From contig DUBC01000030.1 in assembly GCA_012960505.1 (NCBI GenBank), positions 186,001 to 250,000 of the forward strand: DNA of 64,000 nt, written 5' to 3'. The notes beneath the pieces were generated by a model. It was not told the origin of the DNA and ran no database searches. It saw nothing but the letters and a program-made list of their open reading frames with translations. Made by a program: the position numbers and the translations under genes. The first letter of the stretch is position 1. Each line of letters opens with the position of its first letter. Of the stretch, positions 41,881 to 52,300 are shown piece by piece. This DNA comes from Verrucomicrobiales bacterium. Lineage in GTDB: Bacteria; Verrucomicrobiota; Verrucomicrobiia; Verrucomicrobiales; DEV007.

Positions 41881-44766
41881 TCATTCAGCCATTCCCGCCA
41901 ACTCAGCGGCAATATTTTTGAGGCTTTTTGGCCATTGATTAAAGTTTGTGCTCTTAGCTCCCGAAATCCTGGGAGCAGTAATTCCTTCGACTAGAGAGTT
42001 CGTCGGTTGAGCATAAAGAAACTGGACTTTTTCCTGACCATGTGTGCCTGACAGACTTTTGACGTAAATTTCCAACTCGGTCGCATAGTGGGCAGGGTCC
42101 TCACCTATATTGCTTTCGGATGGCACCCAGATCACCCCCGAGACACCCATCGGAGTCAACGGACTCACACACCAGTTATAGGCATAGGTTGGAATGGTAT
42201 CCGGTGATACGGAATCACCCTTGCCGGCTTCCGGGAAGGCGGGTGCCTGAAGAGCAAAGGTCGATGAGACCTTACCTTGCTTGTCTGCCTCGGTAATATT
42301 TTGAACGAAAACCTGGACCTCCTCAAGGTGCTTGACGACGGCCTTCTTTGCCACCTCGGAATTGGGGGACTGGAGGAACAACTCGTCGAGGCGGTCCTTG
42401 AAGTTCGGATTCTTCACGTCCCTGACACCTTGAAAGGATGTCCAGGATAGTGGAGAGGCGAATTGTCGATTACGTCCTCCTTGTCCCGATGACATTGTGA
42501 TAAACCCCTGCGGGATGCCCGGTCGATTCAAGGTCTTAGCAAACTCATAGGCAAACATGGTGACCCCGCTGCTTTCCTTCGAGAAATCAGCGCTCAACCA
42601 ATGGGATCGGTATTTTCCACTACCAGTCTCAAAACGACGCTTCCTCGGGATGGGAAAGCTGCTTGCATTGGTCTTTCTGCAAAACTCTCTCACCAGCGGC
42701 ATTATCTTGGGCAACTCGATCTCTTTGGCGCGTCTATCGTAAGGCCACTCGGTGGACAGCAGCGTGCTCCCTGTCAGGTACCAGACGTCCCCAATGAGAA
42801 TGTCCCTGACCGTGCGGTGGAAGCCATGACTGGACTTGACCTCGAGGGTAATCGGCTTGACCGCAGCCTTCCTTGACGGGAAGGTCACCGACCACTGCTC
42901 CAGGTCATTGGGAAAAACGGTTTGTGCAACACCATCAAGGGTAACGGTTACTTTGACGCCTTTGTTCACATGCCCCCAGATTTTTATCGGGTGATCTCGC
43001 TGAAGAATAACTCCATCGCGGTAATACTCTGCCACCTGCAAGATGGGGTAATTGGGATCAGTCCAACGAGTATACTTCGCCTTGAGGGCCGCGGCTTTTT
43101 CCAGGTCGTCTTCCTCGAATATAAACTTCCCGTCGACGGCAGCGAAGGGGGTTGCCGGCAGGCCGGCCTTGTTGTAGAGATTGGAATTCTCTGGTACGGC
43201 ATTATAGGCATACTGCACGCCGATCGGGGAAGGCACCTTTGCTGAAGTGACCACCACGGCATCTTCAATAATCACCGCCTCGGCAGCATGCCACTTCCTG
43301 TCTTTACCGCATAGTCGGAAATGATTGAGCTTGGCTCCCGGGGTGAGCTTGGCGGGTTCCACAAACTTCCCCGGTTCACGGCGATCCCTGGCCATGCCCT
43401 TGCTGCCGACCATCAAACCACCGAAGAGACTTTCCTTATCAAAGGAGACCATCACTTTTTTTCCTTCCACCTTATAGCCGCTGTAGATCGGACCGGTGTA
43501 GGCAACGTTCTTGTCGTATTGTTTGGAGAGGGCCCAGCGAGCCATGCGCATTCCGGGGTGCAGCTTGTTATAGTAGTGTATGCCCCCGGGGTTGGCCGAA
43601 TTAATGTCGGATTGCACGACCATTCCAACATTTTCGCGATTGTTGGCAAAGTACATGTGCTGCACCTGACGGATGTCGGCAAACCCGACGTTATCGGGGT
43701 CAGGAGACCCGTAGGGTTGCATCTGAGTAAAATAGAAAGGCATCTCCGGCATGCCCCAGGCATCTCTCCATCCTTTGACCAGAGCTTCCATCCTGGCTGC
43801 GTAAATCCTACCATCCCCACTGTTGCTGGTCCCCTGACACCAGATAGCACCCCGAATGGAATAAGGGATAACTGGAGCAATCTTGCCATTAAAGAACTGA
43901 GAGGGCCCGCGCCACATGCCGGCGATTCCCGGGAGACTAGGGCGGGCGGGCATCTTGCCCCCGGCCTCCCCAATCCTGCCGGCTTCCTCCTGCCATGCCT
44001 TTAAGTCCTTGTCGTATTTCACGAAAGCATCACGGCCTTGCTTGGTAAGCGGATCCGCATCGCGCATGAGGTCAGTATCGCCCTTAAGTTTCGTGTGTGC
44101 CTCAATTGCTTCGCGCTGGGCAAAAGCCTCAATTCGCGTGTTGCTGTGGGCACTGAGCAGAATTCCAATTGGAACGTTCAATTCCTTATAGAGCTCGTGG
44201 GCGAAGGATAAGGACAGGGCCGAGAAGCCACTCGCGGCGGAGGCTTTCTTCCAGCCCTCCTCGGAGGTAGCTCTTTTCTGCGGATAGAGGGCGGACACAG
44301 TATTAACGTTGATCTCTCGGATAGGAACATCCTCCTTGGAAGATGCAAGTTCCCGGGTCAACTCGTTGCACATGCTCTTGCCGGCTACCCAGACCATATT
44401 GGACTGACCGGAAGAGAACCAGACCTCACCGACCAGTACCCCCTTGAGCGAAATGAATTTTTCTTTGTCGTTCTTCACCTCAAATGCCCGCTCTTCCAGC
44501 GAGACCTGGAGAGGATCGAGTTTCACTATCCAATCACCATTCTTGTCCGCCACCGCAGTCTTGGTTTGCCCGGCAAACTTGACGGTGATTTTGTTTCCCG
44601 GTTCATCGAACCCCCAAACGGGAGTCTTGGATTCCCGTTGAAGGATCATGTTGTCCGTGAAGGGCACCGCCAATTCCAGTTGCTGATCGACAGCCAATAC
44701 GCTGATTGCAAGCGATAGAGCCAAGAGAAAGGAGAAGAGTATTTTTTTTATGCAATAATATTTCAT
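41881..44766 (-). CDS. Tandem-duplicated sialate O-acetylesterase, second copy degenerate
   Basis: The ATG at 44766 gives a good signal peptide (MKYYCIKKILFSFLLALSLA); an upstream ATG at 44799 adds 11 residues without benefit. The 961-residue product holds two copies of the sialate-O-acetylesterase unit. Copy 1 has NMILQRESKTPVWGFDEPG, VWFSSGQSNMVW (Ser122) and GAIWCQGTSNSGDG. Copy 2, from about residue 573, has GVILQRDHPIKIWGHVNKG and ILIGDVWYLTGSTLLST. There TGSTLLS replaces SGQSNM, so its nucleophile block is altered, and GVIWVPSESN replaces the third block. Copy 2 may be a substrate-binding or structural pseudo-enzyme. It is in the long minus-strand run, 71 bases after DUF1552. Confidence 0.88.
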   Translation of the reverse strand: MKYYCIKKILFSFLLALSLAISVLAVDQQLELAVPFTDNMILQRESKTPVWGFDEPGNKITVKFAGQTKTAVADKNGDWIVKLDPLQVSLEERAFEVKNDKEKFISLKGVLVGEVWFSSGQSNMVWVAGKSMCNELTRELASSKEDVPIREINVNTVSALYPQKRATSEEGWKKASAASGFSALSLSFAHELYKELNVPIGILLSAHSNTRIEAFAQREAIEAHTKLKGDTDLMRDADPLTKQGRDAFVKYDKDLKAWQEEAGRIGEAGGKMPARPSLPGIAGMWRGPSQFFNGKIAPVIPYSIRGAIWCQGTSNSGDGRIYAARMEALVKGWRDAWGMPEMPFYFTQMQPYGSPDPDNVGFADIRQVQHMYFANNRENVGMVVQSDINSANPGGIHYYNKLHPGMRMARWALSKQYDKNVAYTGPIYSGYKVEGKKVMVSFDKESLFGGLMVGSKGMARDRREPGKFVEPAKLTPGAKLNHFRLCGKDRKWHAAEAVIIEDAVVVTSAKVPSPIGVQYAYNAVPENSNLYNKAGLPATPFAAVDGKFIFEEDDLEKAAALKAKYTRWTDPNYPILQVAEYYRDGVILQRDHPIKIWGHVNKGVKVTVTLDGVAQTVFPNDLEQWSVTFPSRKAAVKPITLEVKSSHGFHRTVRDILIGDVWYLTGSTLLSTEWPYDRRAKEIELPKIMPLVREFCRKTNASSFPIPRKRRFETGSGKYRSHWLSADFSKESSGVTMFAYEFAKTLNRPGIPQGFITMSSGQGGRNRQFASPLSWTSFQGVRDVKNPNFKDRLDELFLQSPNSEVAKKAVVKHLEEVQVFVQNITEADKQGKVSSTFALQAPAFPEAGKGDSVSPDTIPTYAYNWCVSPLTPMGVSGVIWVPSESNIGEDPAHYATELEIYVKSLSGTHGQEKVQFLYAQPTNSLVEGITAPRISGAKSTNFNQWPKSLKNIAAELAGMAE

Positions 44767-44837
44767 ATGGATGAATTCTGAAACCGTTCGGAAACCCACT
44801 TTCGCCGCAGACAGTTACCTTGCCAAGATAACATATT

Positions 44838-46217
44838 CTAGGCAAGGAATCGCGCGATAGGCCCGGTCTGAGGCATTTTCTTGCGCGACATCGCCAGATC
44901 CAAATCGCCGTAGTGTTCGATCGGGTTTCCGCAGGCGTTGAGCAGCGTGGTGTACCAGTTGCCTAGAGTTTTGTGACCTTCGGTGGCGTGAAATGGCAGA
45001 CGGATAAAGCGCCCCGCTATATCCAGTTTCGATTTTTTGCCCGTCATGATCATCATCGGAGCTTCAGTATTGGGACCGTGGTGGCCGGCGCCGGTTTCGG
45101 GGAAATAAATGATCGTCGTATTGTCGAACATCGTTCCACTGCCTTCGGGAACGGATTTCAGTTTCGTGACAATCTTCGCAATTTGTGCTACGTGACTGGC
45201 CTTCACGATATCCCTGAGCTCGTAATCTCGACTGTGACCCAACCGGTGAAGATCGACTTGCCCTTTATTACCTGGCAGGGTTGTGATCGGTGTGCCGAGA
45301 TCGTCCATGGTATAGGTAACGACGTTAGTCAACCCCGAGATCAGGGCTGCAAGCATGACGTCGGTGAACGCATCCTGCTTTTCGGGAAGACTGGCATTGG
45401 GACCGCCGTTGGCATGGATCTTATCGATCTTCGGGAGGTTCTTTGAGATGGTCTCCGTCAGCGAAGCTACCTTTTCATTTCGCTGGCGGATCGACTGGAT
45501 CGAATCGACGTGATTGCTGATTTTTGTCCGCTCCTTGCCATCGAGCCCCTTGAGCCTTCGACCTTCCTGCTCGTGCAAGTAACTGAGCAACACGTTGTCC
45601 GAGTCCACCGCACTGGTGTTGGTTACCGACTTGAACAATTCTTCGTAGGCGGTTTGCGGATCGGCATAGCAGAAGTTCCTCTGATGCATCGCCGGCGCGG
45701 AGAAACCGGAGACGATGCCGGTCCTGAACGCAACCGTACCCGACCCAGAGGCCAATGACAACTCGACGTGATCGAAGGGCGAGGGGAACAGTTTGGCCAA
45801 TTCAAAGTCAACCGTGGTTCTTTTGATCCCGCTGATCGTGTTACGGCCCGCTTTGTAAGCGCCCAGACATCCCGAGAAAGAATAGTGACCGCCGTCGCTC
45901 ATTTCCATCGAAATGCCGTTCAGGATGGTCATGTTTTCCTTGTGGCCATCCAACTCCCTCATCCACTGTGGCAACTCGTGCTTGTCGAGGTCGGCCTCAA
46001 ACGCTTCCTTGTCCTTGTCCTTCTTCTTCTGTTCCTCCGAAAACGTGGGGAGCGAAAACTGGCTGGGGATGTTTCCGTTCGACTTGCGGATAAAGATGAA
46101 GCGATGCGGATGGGGATCCGGTTTTACGGCTCCAAGAAGATGATTGAACGAGGGTGAGAGCGCGAGGGCACCCGAGCCCAGGACTGAGGATTGGAGAAAG
46201 TTTCTGCGTGTGGTCAT
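44838..46217 (-). CDS. Divergent DUF1552 family protein, Tat-exported (pair B2)
   Basis: The 459-residue product starts with a Tat signal (MTTRRNFLQSSVLGSGALAL). Family features are FIFIRKSNGNIPS, LNGISMEMSDGGHYSFSG, HVDSIQSIRQRNEKV and TTIIYFPETGAGHHGPNTEAPMMIMTG. In the last, the His-rich block is GAGHH rather than HxxSH. The C-terminus has GNWYTTLLNACGNPIEHYGD. The sequence is clearly further from the other two DUF1552 proteins than they are from each other, and its partner is equally divergent. It follows that partner by 4 bases. Reaction unknown. Confidence 0.85.
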   Translation of the reverse strand: MTTRRNFLQSSVLGSGALALSPSFNHLLGAVKPDPHPHRFIFIRKSNGNIPSQFSLPTFSEEQKKKDKDKEAFEADLDKHELPQWMRELDGHKENMTILNGISMEMSDGGHYSFSGCLGAYKAGRNTISGIKRTTVDFELAKLFPSPFDHVELSLASGSGTVAFRTGIVSGFSAPAMHQRNFCYADPQTAYEELFKSVTNTSAVDSDNVLLSYLHEQEGRRLKGLDGKERTKISNHVDSIQSIRQRNEKVASLTETISKNLPKIDKIHANGGPNASLPEKQDAFTDVMLAALISGLTNVVTYTMDDLGTPITTLPGNKGQVDLHRLGHSRDYELRDIVKASHVAQIAKIVTKLKSVPEGSGTMFDNTTIIYFPETGAGHHGPNTEAPMMIMTGKKSKLDIAGRFIRLPFHATEGHKTLGNWYTTLLNACGNPIEHYGDLDLAMSRKKMPQTGPIARFLA

Positions 46218-46221
46218 GGTT

Positions 46222-49200
46222 TTAATTGTTATCTGATTTTCGAAAAATGAAGGAGTCTGAAGTCAAGAGAGACACAATCACGGCATCAAAACTACCGGCA
46301 TTATCAAGGTAGGATTTTTCCGCGTCAATGAGCGTCTTGGAATCGGATAGTACTTCATTGCGACCCATGAAGTATCTGAATGCGTGGCGAATGATGGACT
46401 GGCGCACGCGAGGCGATTTCGCCAAACGCTCGGCAAGTTCAAGAGCGTCCCGAACCTCACCATCGATCTTCTCGTCTCCCGTGCCTTTAATGAGACTACT
46501 CGCCTCCACGGGCAGCGTCTTGTACTGCGCCACGTTGATTCCGTTTTGGGGTGAAGCCTGGCGGTCGGCCTCTTTGATCAAATTCTCAGGATGCTCGATA
46601 CTCTCGACAGTGCGAAAACGGCCGAAGTCATCGTAGATTTCAAAGGGCAGACCCAGCGGGTCCATTTTCTGATGGCACTTCCAGCAATAGACATCGCCGG
46701 TTCTTTTTTCGAGACGCTGACGAAGGGTCTTGTGATGGTCCTCGGGGATCACCGCGTCCACCGTGATCGGTACGTCGGGAATGGTACCAGCAAGAAGTTT
46801 TTCACGGATCCACTTACCACGGCGAACCGGATCGGTCTCCAGGTTCAGCGAATGAGCGATCAGCCAAGCCGGGTGCGTGAGCATGCCTTTCCGGTTCGAC
46901 ATTTTGGCGGGTTGATGGGTCGGGTAGTCCCAGTTCCTATAATCAATACCGAAGAACGTGGTGACCTCAGGTCCCCGCATTTGCTGACCGGTTCGAGTCG
47001 AGGCATTGCCTTTGTTCCAGTATGCCATCCCCGTCGAGTCATACGGCGCTGCCGCTTTTTGCCCTTTCTCAAATCGGATAACAAGGCTGCTCATTTGGGT
47101 CTTGAACGATCTGATCCAGTTCGATCGGCGTCGATCGTCTTTAAGAAAATTGGGAAACACCGTACCCATCATTTTCATCTTGTTGATGAAGTCCCAATGC
47201 TCGTAGAGCTCATCTTCGGTAAAGTTTTCCCAGTCATGAGCTTTAAAGTAATCGTAGATTTTACGGAGGCGATCAGAGGCGGCTTTCATCGCCTCATTGT
47301 CGCCCGAATGATAGACGTAGAATTTTTCGGTGGTAAGCAATTCCTCAAAGACATTCCGATCTTTTGCCAGAATATGGGCGACCAACATATCAGCTTCGTC
47401 CACCAGGCGTCCTTTCGAATCATCATAGCGCCCAGCGCCGAAGCGGGCGTCATCCTTGAACAGGGTCATGGTCTTGGTGTAGCCGAAGAACTCGCGAAAA
47501 AACCGTAGTTTACGAATCGGCAAATTGGTGATGCTCGAATTGAAGCCGGTTTTCTGTACCGATTCGTCTATGACGTAGTACTGATCTCTCCGTTTGAGCA
47601 TACGAATCACTTCGCGCCGATAATCTTCGCGTGTGCTGAGCTTGCCTTCCTTCACCGCAACGACCAACTCTTTATCGGGACTGCTATCGATGAGGGCGTT
47701 AGCTAGTGCATAACTGGCGTCGCGAGATGACATCATGCGTCGACCATCCTCATCGGTCGGGCCCTGCCCAAACTCCGAACGGTAGACCAATTCCGAGCTC
47801 AGAATAAGCGTCTCAATCAGTTTGGCAATGGCCTCCTGATTGCCCAGCGTTTTCATGTACGTTTTTGTCAGCGCGATGTTTTCCTTCGCCTCTTGTTCGG
47901 TTGGCTCTCTCTCATGGATTTTGGCAAAGAGTTCATCCACCAAATCGTCGATCTGCTTTTCGCCTGCCTGCCCCGCGGCAATACGGTCCGCCATGAACGA
48001 CACATCCCAGTCGTTCATGCACTTCTCGATGATATACTTGTAACGATCCCCCTTCTTGCGGTGCTCCTGGATCGACGCATTGATCACCTGCATCTCGCTC
48101 TCAGAAAGTGACCGGTACGGCGGGAGCGCCATATTTTGCTTTCCGACGTCTTCGTAGATCAGCGACATGTCCCACCGCGCGCCCATGATCTTCATGAGCA
48201 TGATCCGGCCTAGAAGCCGTTTCTCATGGACGCCGGAGTTGAACCAATCTCGCTCACACTTCTCAATCACTTCTTCGTAGGAAACGTCCTCCTGCTTGTA
48301 TTTTTGAATACCACGATAAATGGCCTCAATATCCTGACGATCGTATCGCGTTCGCAGCAACTCCATGTTGTCCTCTTTTGCCCTAGGATTGCCCTTTGAA
48401 TCCAAAGGCACCCGCACCTCGTTCACTTCGATCCGGACAAACTCCGGTAGCAGAGCTTCATTTCTTTCTTTGTAGATATCCTGCGCGACGTTCTCGATAT
48501 AGGCGTTTAAGAACCTCTCACGGGAGGCGAGGATTTCCCGGTGCGCCAACTCCATCTTCATAATGCGGTGCATCGCGGGGTAGTGCGCCTTCATCGCCTT
48601 CTCGGACGACATATATGTGGCGATCTTCTTGGCGTTGGAGATCATCATCAGCAGGTGACCGGCGCTGAGCGCAGTGGTGTCGTAATAACGCACACCTATA
48701 CTGCTTGGAAGCAAGAAGGGGTTGGTAATGCTTTGCCGCAGATTATGGCCACCGAATCGTTTACTGACATTGACTCCGTTGTCGCCGATGACGTCCATCT
48801 TTACGCCATCAATCGTTCTAATGCTCGGATGGTCAATCAGTCGATTGATCTTGGCATTGAAGATGAACTCACTGACCAACCAGTGGCGGTCGCGAGTGAA
48901 GCCTTTCAGATGCGCGTACTCTCCGGAGAACAGCTTGTCGTGATCGGCGTAGTTGCCGAATTCCGGTCTTTTTAGCTTTTCCTCCAGCTTGGAGGCATTG
49001 TGTTGCTTCAGTTCGCTGGAAACCCACTCAACCAAGAAGGCCCGCTGTGCTTCGCTCGGTTGCTTCTTCTTTTTGGGCGGCATCTCCTTAAAGAAGAGTT
49101 GCTCCTGCATTTTATTGAGCAGGTTGAGTCGTGTATCGAGGGCCAGAGTATCCAAGCGATCCAGTCGGACATCTTTCTTTTGGATCTCCTCGTCATGGCA

Positions 49201-49365
49201 GGAGAAGCAGTAAGTATCGAACAACCTCTCGATCTTTGGAGGAATGAAGAGCCCGGCCGCCTTTACCTTTGCACTTCCAACGCATGGAAGGCAGGCAAGG
49301 ACCGTTACCACTGCTCCCAAGAATAACTTAGGTAATGGAAGATACAGTTCAGTGGGTTTTGACAT
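46222..49365 (-). CDS. Divergent PSCyt1...DUF1592/DUF1588/DUF1585 cytochrome protein with helical repeat insert (pair B2)
   Basis: The 1047-residue product has a signal peptide (about 1-32), PSCyt1 with CFSCH at 53-57 and KEMPPKKKKQPSEAQR. The C-terminal half has DUF1592/1588 traits (ASYALANALIDSSPDKELVVAVKEGKL; CWKCH at 894-898 with MDPLGLPFEIYDDFGRF) and DUF1585 (IIRHAFRYFMGRNEVLSDSKTLI). The middle (about 240-480) is mostly helical. It includes a repeated unit, IEKCERDW at about 367-374 and IEKCMNDW at about 446-453, each preceded by a similar helix (GIQKYKQED / SIQEHRKKG). The usual DUF1587 motif is not clear. It is 10 bases downstream of DUF6288 and 4 bases upstream of DUF1552. Confidence 0.87.
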   Translation of the reverse strand: MSKPTELYLPLPKLFLGAVVTVLACLPCVGSAKVKAAGLFIPPKIERLFDTYCFSCHDEEIQKKDVRLDRLDTLALDTRLNLLNKMQEQLFFKEMPPKKKKQPSEAQRAFLVEWVSSELKQHNASKLEEKLKRPEFGNYADHDKLFSGEYAHLKGFTRDRHWLVSEFIFNAKINRLIDHPSIRTIDGVKMDVIGDNGVNVSKRFGGHNLRQSITNPFLLPSSIGVRYYDTTALSAGHLLMMISNAKKIATYMSSEKAMKAHYPAMHRIMKMELAHREILASRERFLNAYIENVAQDIYKERNEALLPEFVRIEVNEVRVPLDSKGNPRAKEDNMELLRTRYDRQDIEAIYRGIQKYKQEDVSYEEVIEKCERDWFNSGVHEKRLLGRIMLMKIMGARWDMSLIYEDVGKQNMALPPYRSLSESEMQVINASIQEHRKKGDRYKYIIEKCMNDWDVSFMADRIAAGQAGEKQIDDLVDELFAKIHEREPTEQEAKENIALTKTYMKTLGNQEAIAKLIETLILSSELVYRSEFGQGPTDEDGRRMMSSRDASYALANALIDSSPDKELVVAVKEGKLSTREDYRREVIRMLKRRDQYYVIDESVQKTGFNSSITNLPIRKLRFFREFFGYTKTMTLFKDDARFGAGRYDDSKGRLVDEADMLVAHILAKDRNVFEELLTTEKFYVYHSGDNEAMKAASDRLRKIYDYFKAHDWENFTEDELYEHWDFINKMKMMGTVFPNFLKDDRRRSNWIRSFKTQMSSLVIRFEKGQKAAAPYDSTGMAYWNKGNASTRTGQQMRGPEVTTFFGIDYRNWDYPTHQPAKMSNRKGMLTHPAWLIAHSLNLETDPVRRGKWIREKLLAGTIPDVPITVDAVIPEDHHKTLRQRLEKRTGDVYCWKCHQKMDPLGLPFEIYDDFGRFRTVESIEHPENLIKEADRQASPQNGINVAQYKTLPVEASSLIKGTGDEKIDGEVRDALELAERLAKSPRVRQSIIRHAFRYFMGRNEVLSDSKTLIDAEKSYLDNAGSFDAVIVSLLTSDSFIFRKSDNN

Positions 49366-49375
49366 TTTTGCTTTA

Positions 49376-52300
49376 CTACCTGGTCAAGACCAATAGTTGT
49401 GATTTCCAACCCGGTTTGTTGCGCGTACCGAAGCCCCCAACCTCGACGAAGAGGTAGTCGTTGCCATCGATGTTCCTGAGTTTCATCTTGAGGGCCTGGA
49501 ACTTGGTCAGGTCCATCAGCGTATCTCCCGACCATGCCCAGACCGGGTTGTCCGTCCTGCCTCCGTCCTTAAATGTCATGCTAGAAAACGGTGGGCGGTT
49601 AACTCGGGTTTTCTTGGCCGGATCGAAGCCGGCCAAGTCGGCAACCTGGGCAATCACTTTCCAAGCGCCCGAGATCTTCGGGTTGTACACGAATTGGCCA
49701 TCCCAGCGGAACTTGACCGCCGAAGCCGACTTTTCCCGGTCCTCCGGATCCTGCATGTTCTGCCATTGCGAGGAGAGCATGGGAACGATGGAGGCGGACT
49801 TGAAGACGAGGCCATCCTCCATGGGAGGCAACTTCTGTTCCTCGATATGTAGGCTGAACTTGCCCTGAGGAACGGGCTTACTCGGCTTGACCGAGTACTT
49901 ATCGTTGTTGCGCAGGAAAGTCATGGCTGCAATGCAGACATTGCCCCCGCCCAGGTCATCCATGAACTCCCTAGTGAAGTAGGCTCCCTTGGGCAGTGCG
50001 CCCGAGCCCCGCCCGTTGCAGGTCTTGGCCTCGATCAATTGCTTTCCGTTAACGTAGATGATGTGTCCCCCACCGGAACCAACATGGTTACCGTCGTTGA
50101 TCCGAAGGCGGTAACGATGTCCTGGCTTGATCGGTGGAACCTCGAAATGCTGGCGCAACAGAAGGACTTCCTTTTCCCAGAAGGTATTGATCTTGGCTCC
50201 TCCATAACAACCGGGACCAATGCAACCGGCACCACATTTGTGGACAGGCCCGGCCGGGAGTTTGCCCATGTAATGGCCGAAGGGGCTCTTGCCCCACTTG
50301 AACGCACCCCGGTTATTCGCGTCATTGGCCTCGAAGGTGGTTTCGTACCACTTGTCCATGTCCTTGGGCATCGTCACCTTGCGGTAACGGGTAATAAGCT
50401 GGTCGAAGGGCACCTGCTCGGAGGCAATCGGGTCAAAGCTGTGATAGCTCCACTTGGCATTGCGCAAGTCCAGGAACATTTTCCAGTCGTATTCCTTCTG
50501 GCCTGCCCGATCGTAGAGGGCGGACAATTCATCGATGACATCCCTTGAACCGCCGGGATAACCGGACTGAGTCTCGCCGCCTGCCAACTGTTTAAGCCGA
50601 GCCCGGTTCCTTCCGACATACTCGGGGATCAATTCCTCCATGATGATGGGGTTGATCGCCTTCTTGAGCTTGGGACCGAATCGAGAGGAGTCGGCATTGA
50701 GAAAGAACTTCTTGTAAGGAAGAATTTCTTTGGGCTTGCGCTGACGAGCGATCTCGTAGAGCACATCTAGTCCGCCCGGCACATCGGCCAGCGACTCGGC
50801 AATGGCTTCCAGATGAAACTCGAAAGTGGATGTGGTATCGAGACCGCCGGGAGCGGTCTTTGAACCTGCATAGCCCATGAAAGTTTCTTCTAAGGTTTCT
50901 GCGGCTAACTTCTGCACCGCAGGCCCAGCCTCATTGATCTTAGATCGAATGCCCTTAGTAAGTCCTCTCGTGACCGACACGCGCTGATTATTACGAATAA
51001 GATCTCCTATCGCGGGAAGAACCCGTTGATAACACCGCTCATCCGCAACGATCGGAGTCAGCGCGGTGAGGGTTGCGTTTTTTAACCAATTCTCTTCATG
51101 CTTAAGATATGGTAACAGTAGATCAATGAACGGAGCGATCTGGTCAGCTGAGCCATGACCAATGATTTGCAGAGCAGCATCCTTAACCCACCAGGATTCG
51201 TGTGTGTCCTTAACGGCCTTTACCGCAAGCTCAAAAACTTCAGAAGTAATCATATCTGGCTTATGCAAGATGGCTCCAAACATGACCCGGCGGACACGCG
51301 GATCATGGTGTTCCAGAAACTCCGTCACCAAATTCATACGCACCTTTCCGCCGGCCGCTTTCCGCCCGATGTAGCCGCTGTTGATGCCGAGCGCCTTGTA
51401 GGCGGCTATGTTCCGAATGTTGTGCTCCTGATGATGGATATAGCGCCGGATCTCATCATCAGTGGGTTGCTCGGCGCTATGAAAACGGCGAAGAAATGCC
51501 AAACTCGAATCGTTGGCTAAGGTCTCGTCTGATAAATCATGCTTCTTGTCCTGATTATCAGGAACTGCATCAAGTGAAAGAAAAAGGTTATCAGCCTCGG
51601 TTCCCCAAAGCTGCTTAGGCAGCTGGTAAGACTTGGAAAACTTAGTGGGTGGAGCACCTGTGATGCGTAAGGTTTTACGAGGTATAGTATAAGTCAGAGG
51701 ATAAGCCACACCCCATAATTCCTTATCATATCCGGATCCACCAAGAATACCAAACGAACCGTCAAATCGACGCGATAAGTCATAGTGCCATTGACGGTTA
51801 TCCATGAACTCACGGTATTGTCTAGGCTTTTTGTCATAGAGTAAGCCCATGGCAGCACTGCGCCATATTTCACCGATTCCCCCACCAGTATGGCCATGCA
51901 ACATGAAGCTCGTTGTATAAAAACTTTGAACGGCACAAACGTCGCGGGCCTTCGCGTAAATAGAGTTTTCACCATCTGGTGTCAGAGCGGCAGCGGCGGC
52001 CATAGCAAAGGCCAGTTTTCCGTTTTTTCCGTTATCTACAAAACCGACCTCAGGACGGTCATCTCCGTAAGGGTTATTTCCTCGACCTGCATAGCGAAAA
52101 AAGTGCCTCAAAGCGCCCAGGAAAGTATGATCCGGAATCTCCGTCCCACATTCCTTAGCAAGCATGAGAAAAGTGACGACATGTGTGCCAGCGGCATTTA
52201 GATGACCTTGCCCGTAGGAAGTCAGCGCACTCCCTCTCCCAGCCCAAGCATCATTGTGCTGAGAGCTTACTGCATTATCGACCCATTCTTGGATGTTCCC

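Noticed and set aside
41840-41912. Upstream ATG start for the esterase at 40431
   Set aside because: It would place 24 extra residues, overlapping the 3' end of the neighbour, ahead of a normal signal peptide that begins at 41840.
43321-44004. 227-codon open frame on the + strand
   Set aside because: It is antisense to the tandem acetylesterase and has no signal peptide or family motif; the G+C-rich third positions on the minus strand explain the open frame.
46591-47508. 305-codon open frame on the + strand
   Set aside because: It lies wholly opposite the PSD protein at 46222-49365, whose domains and motifs are clear; the + strand translation has no recognisable domain and is a shadow of high-GC codons.
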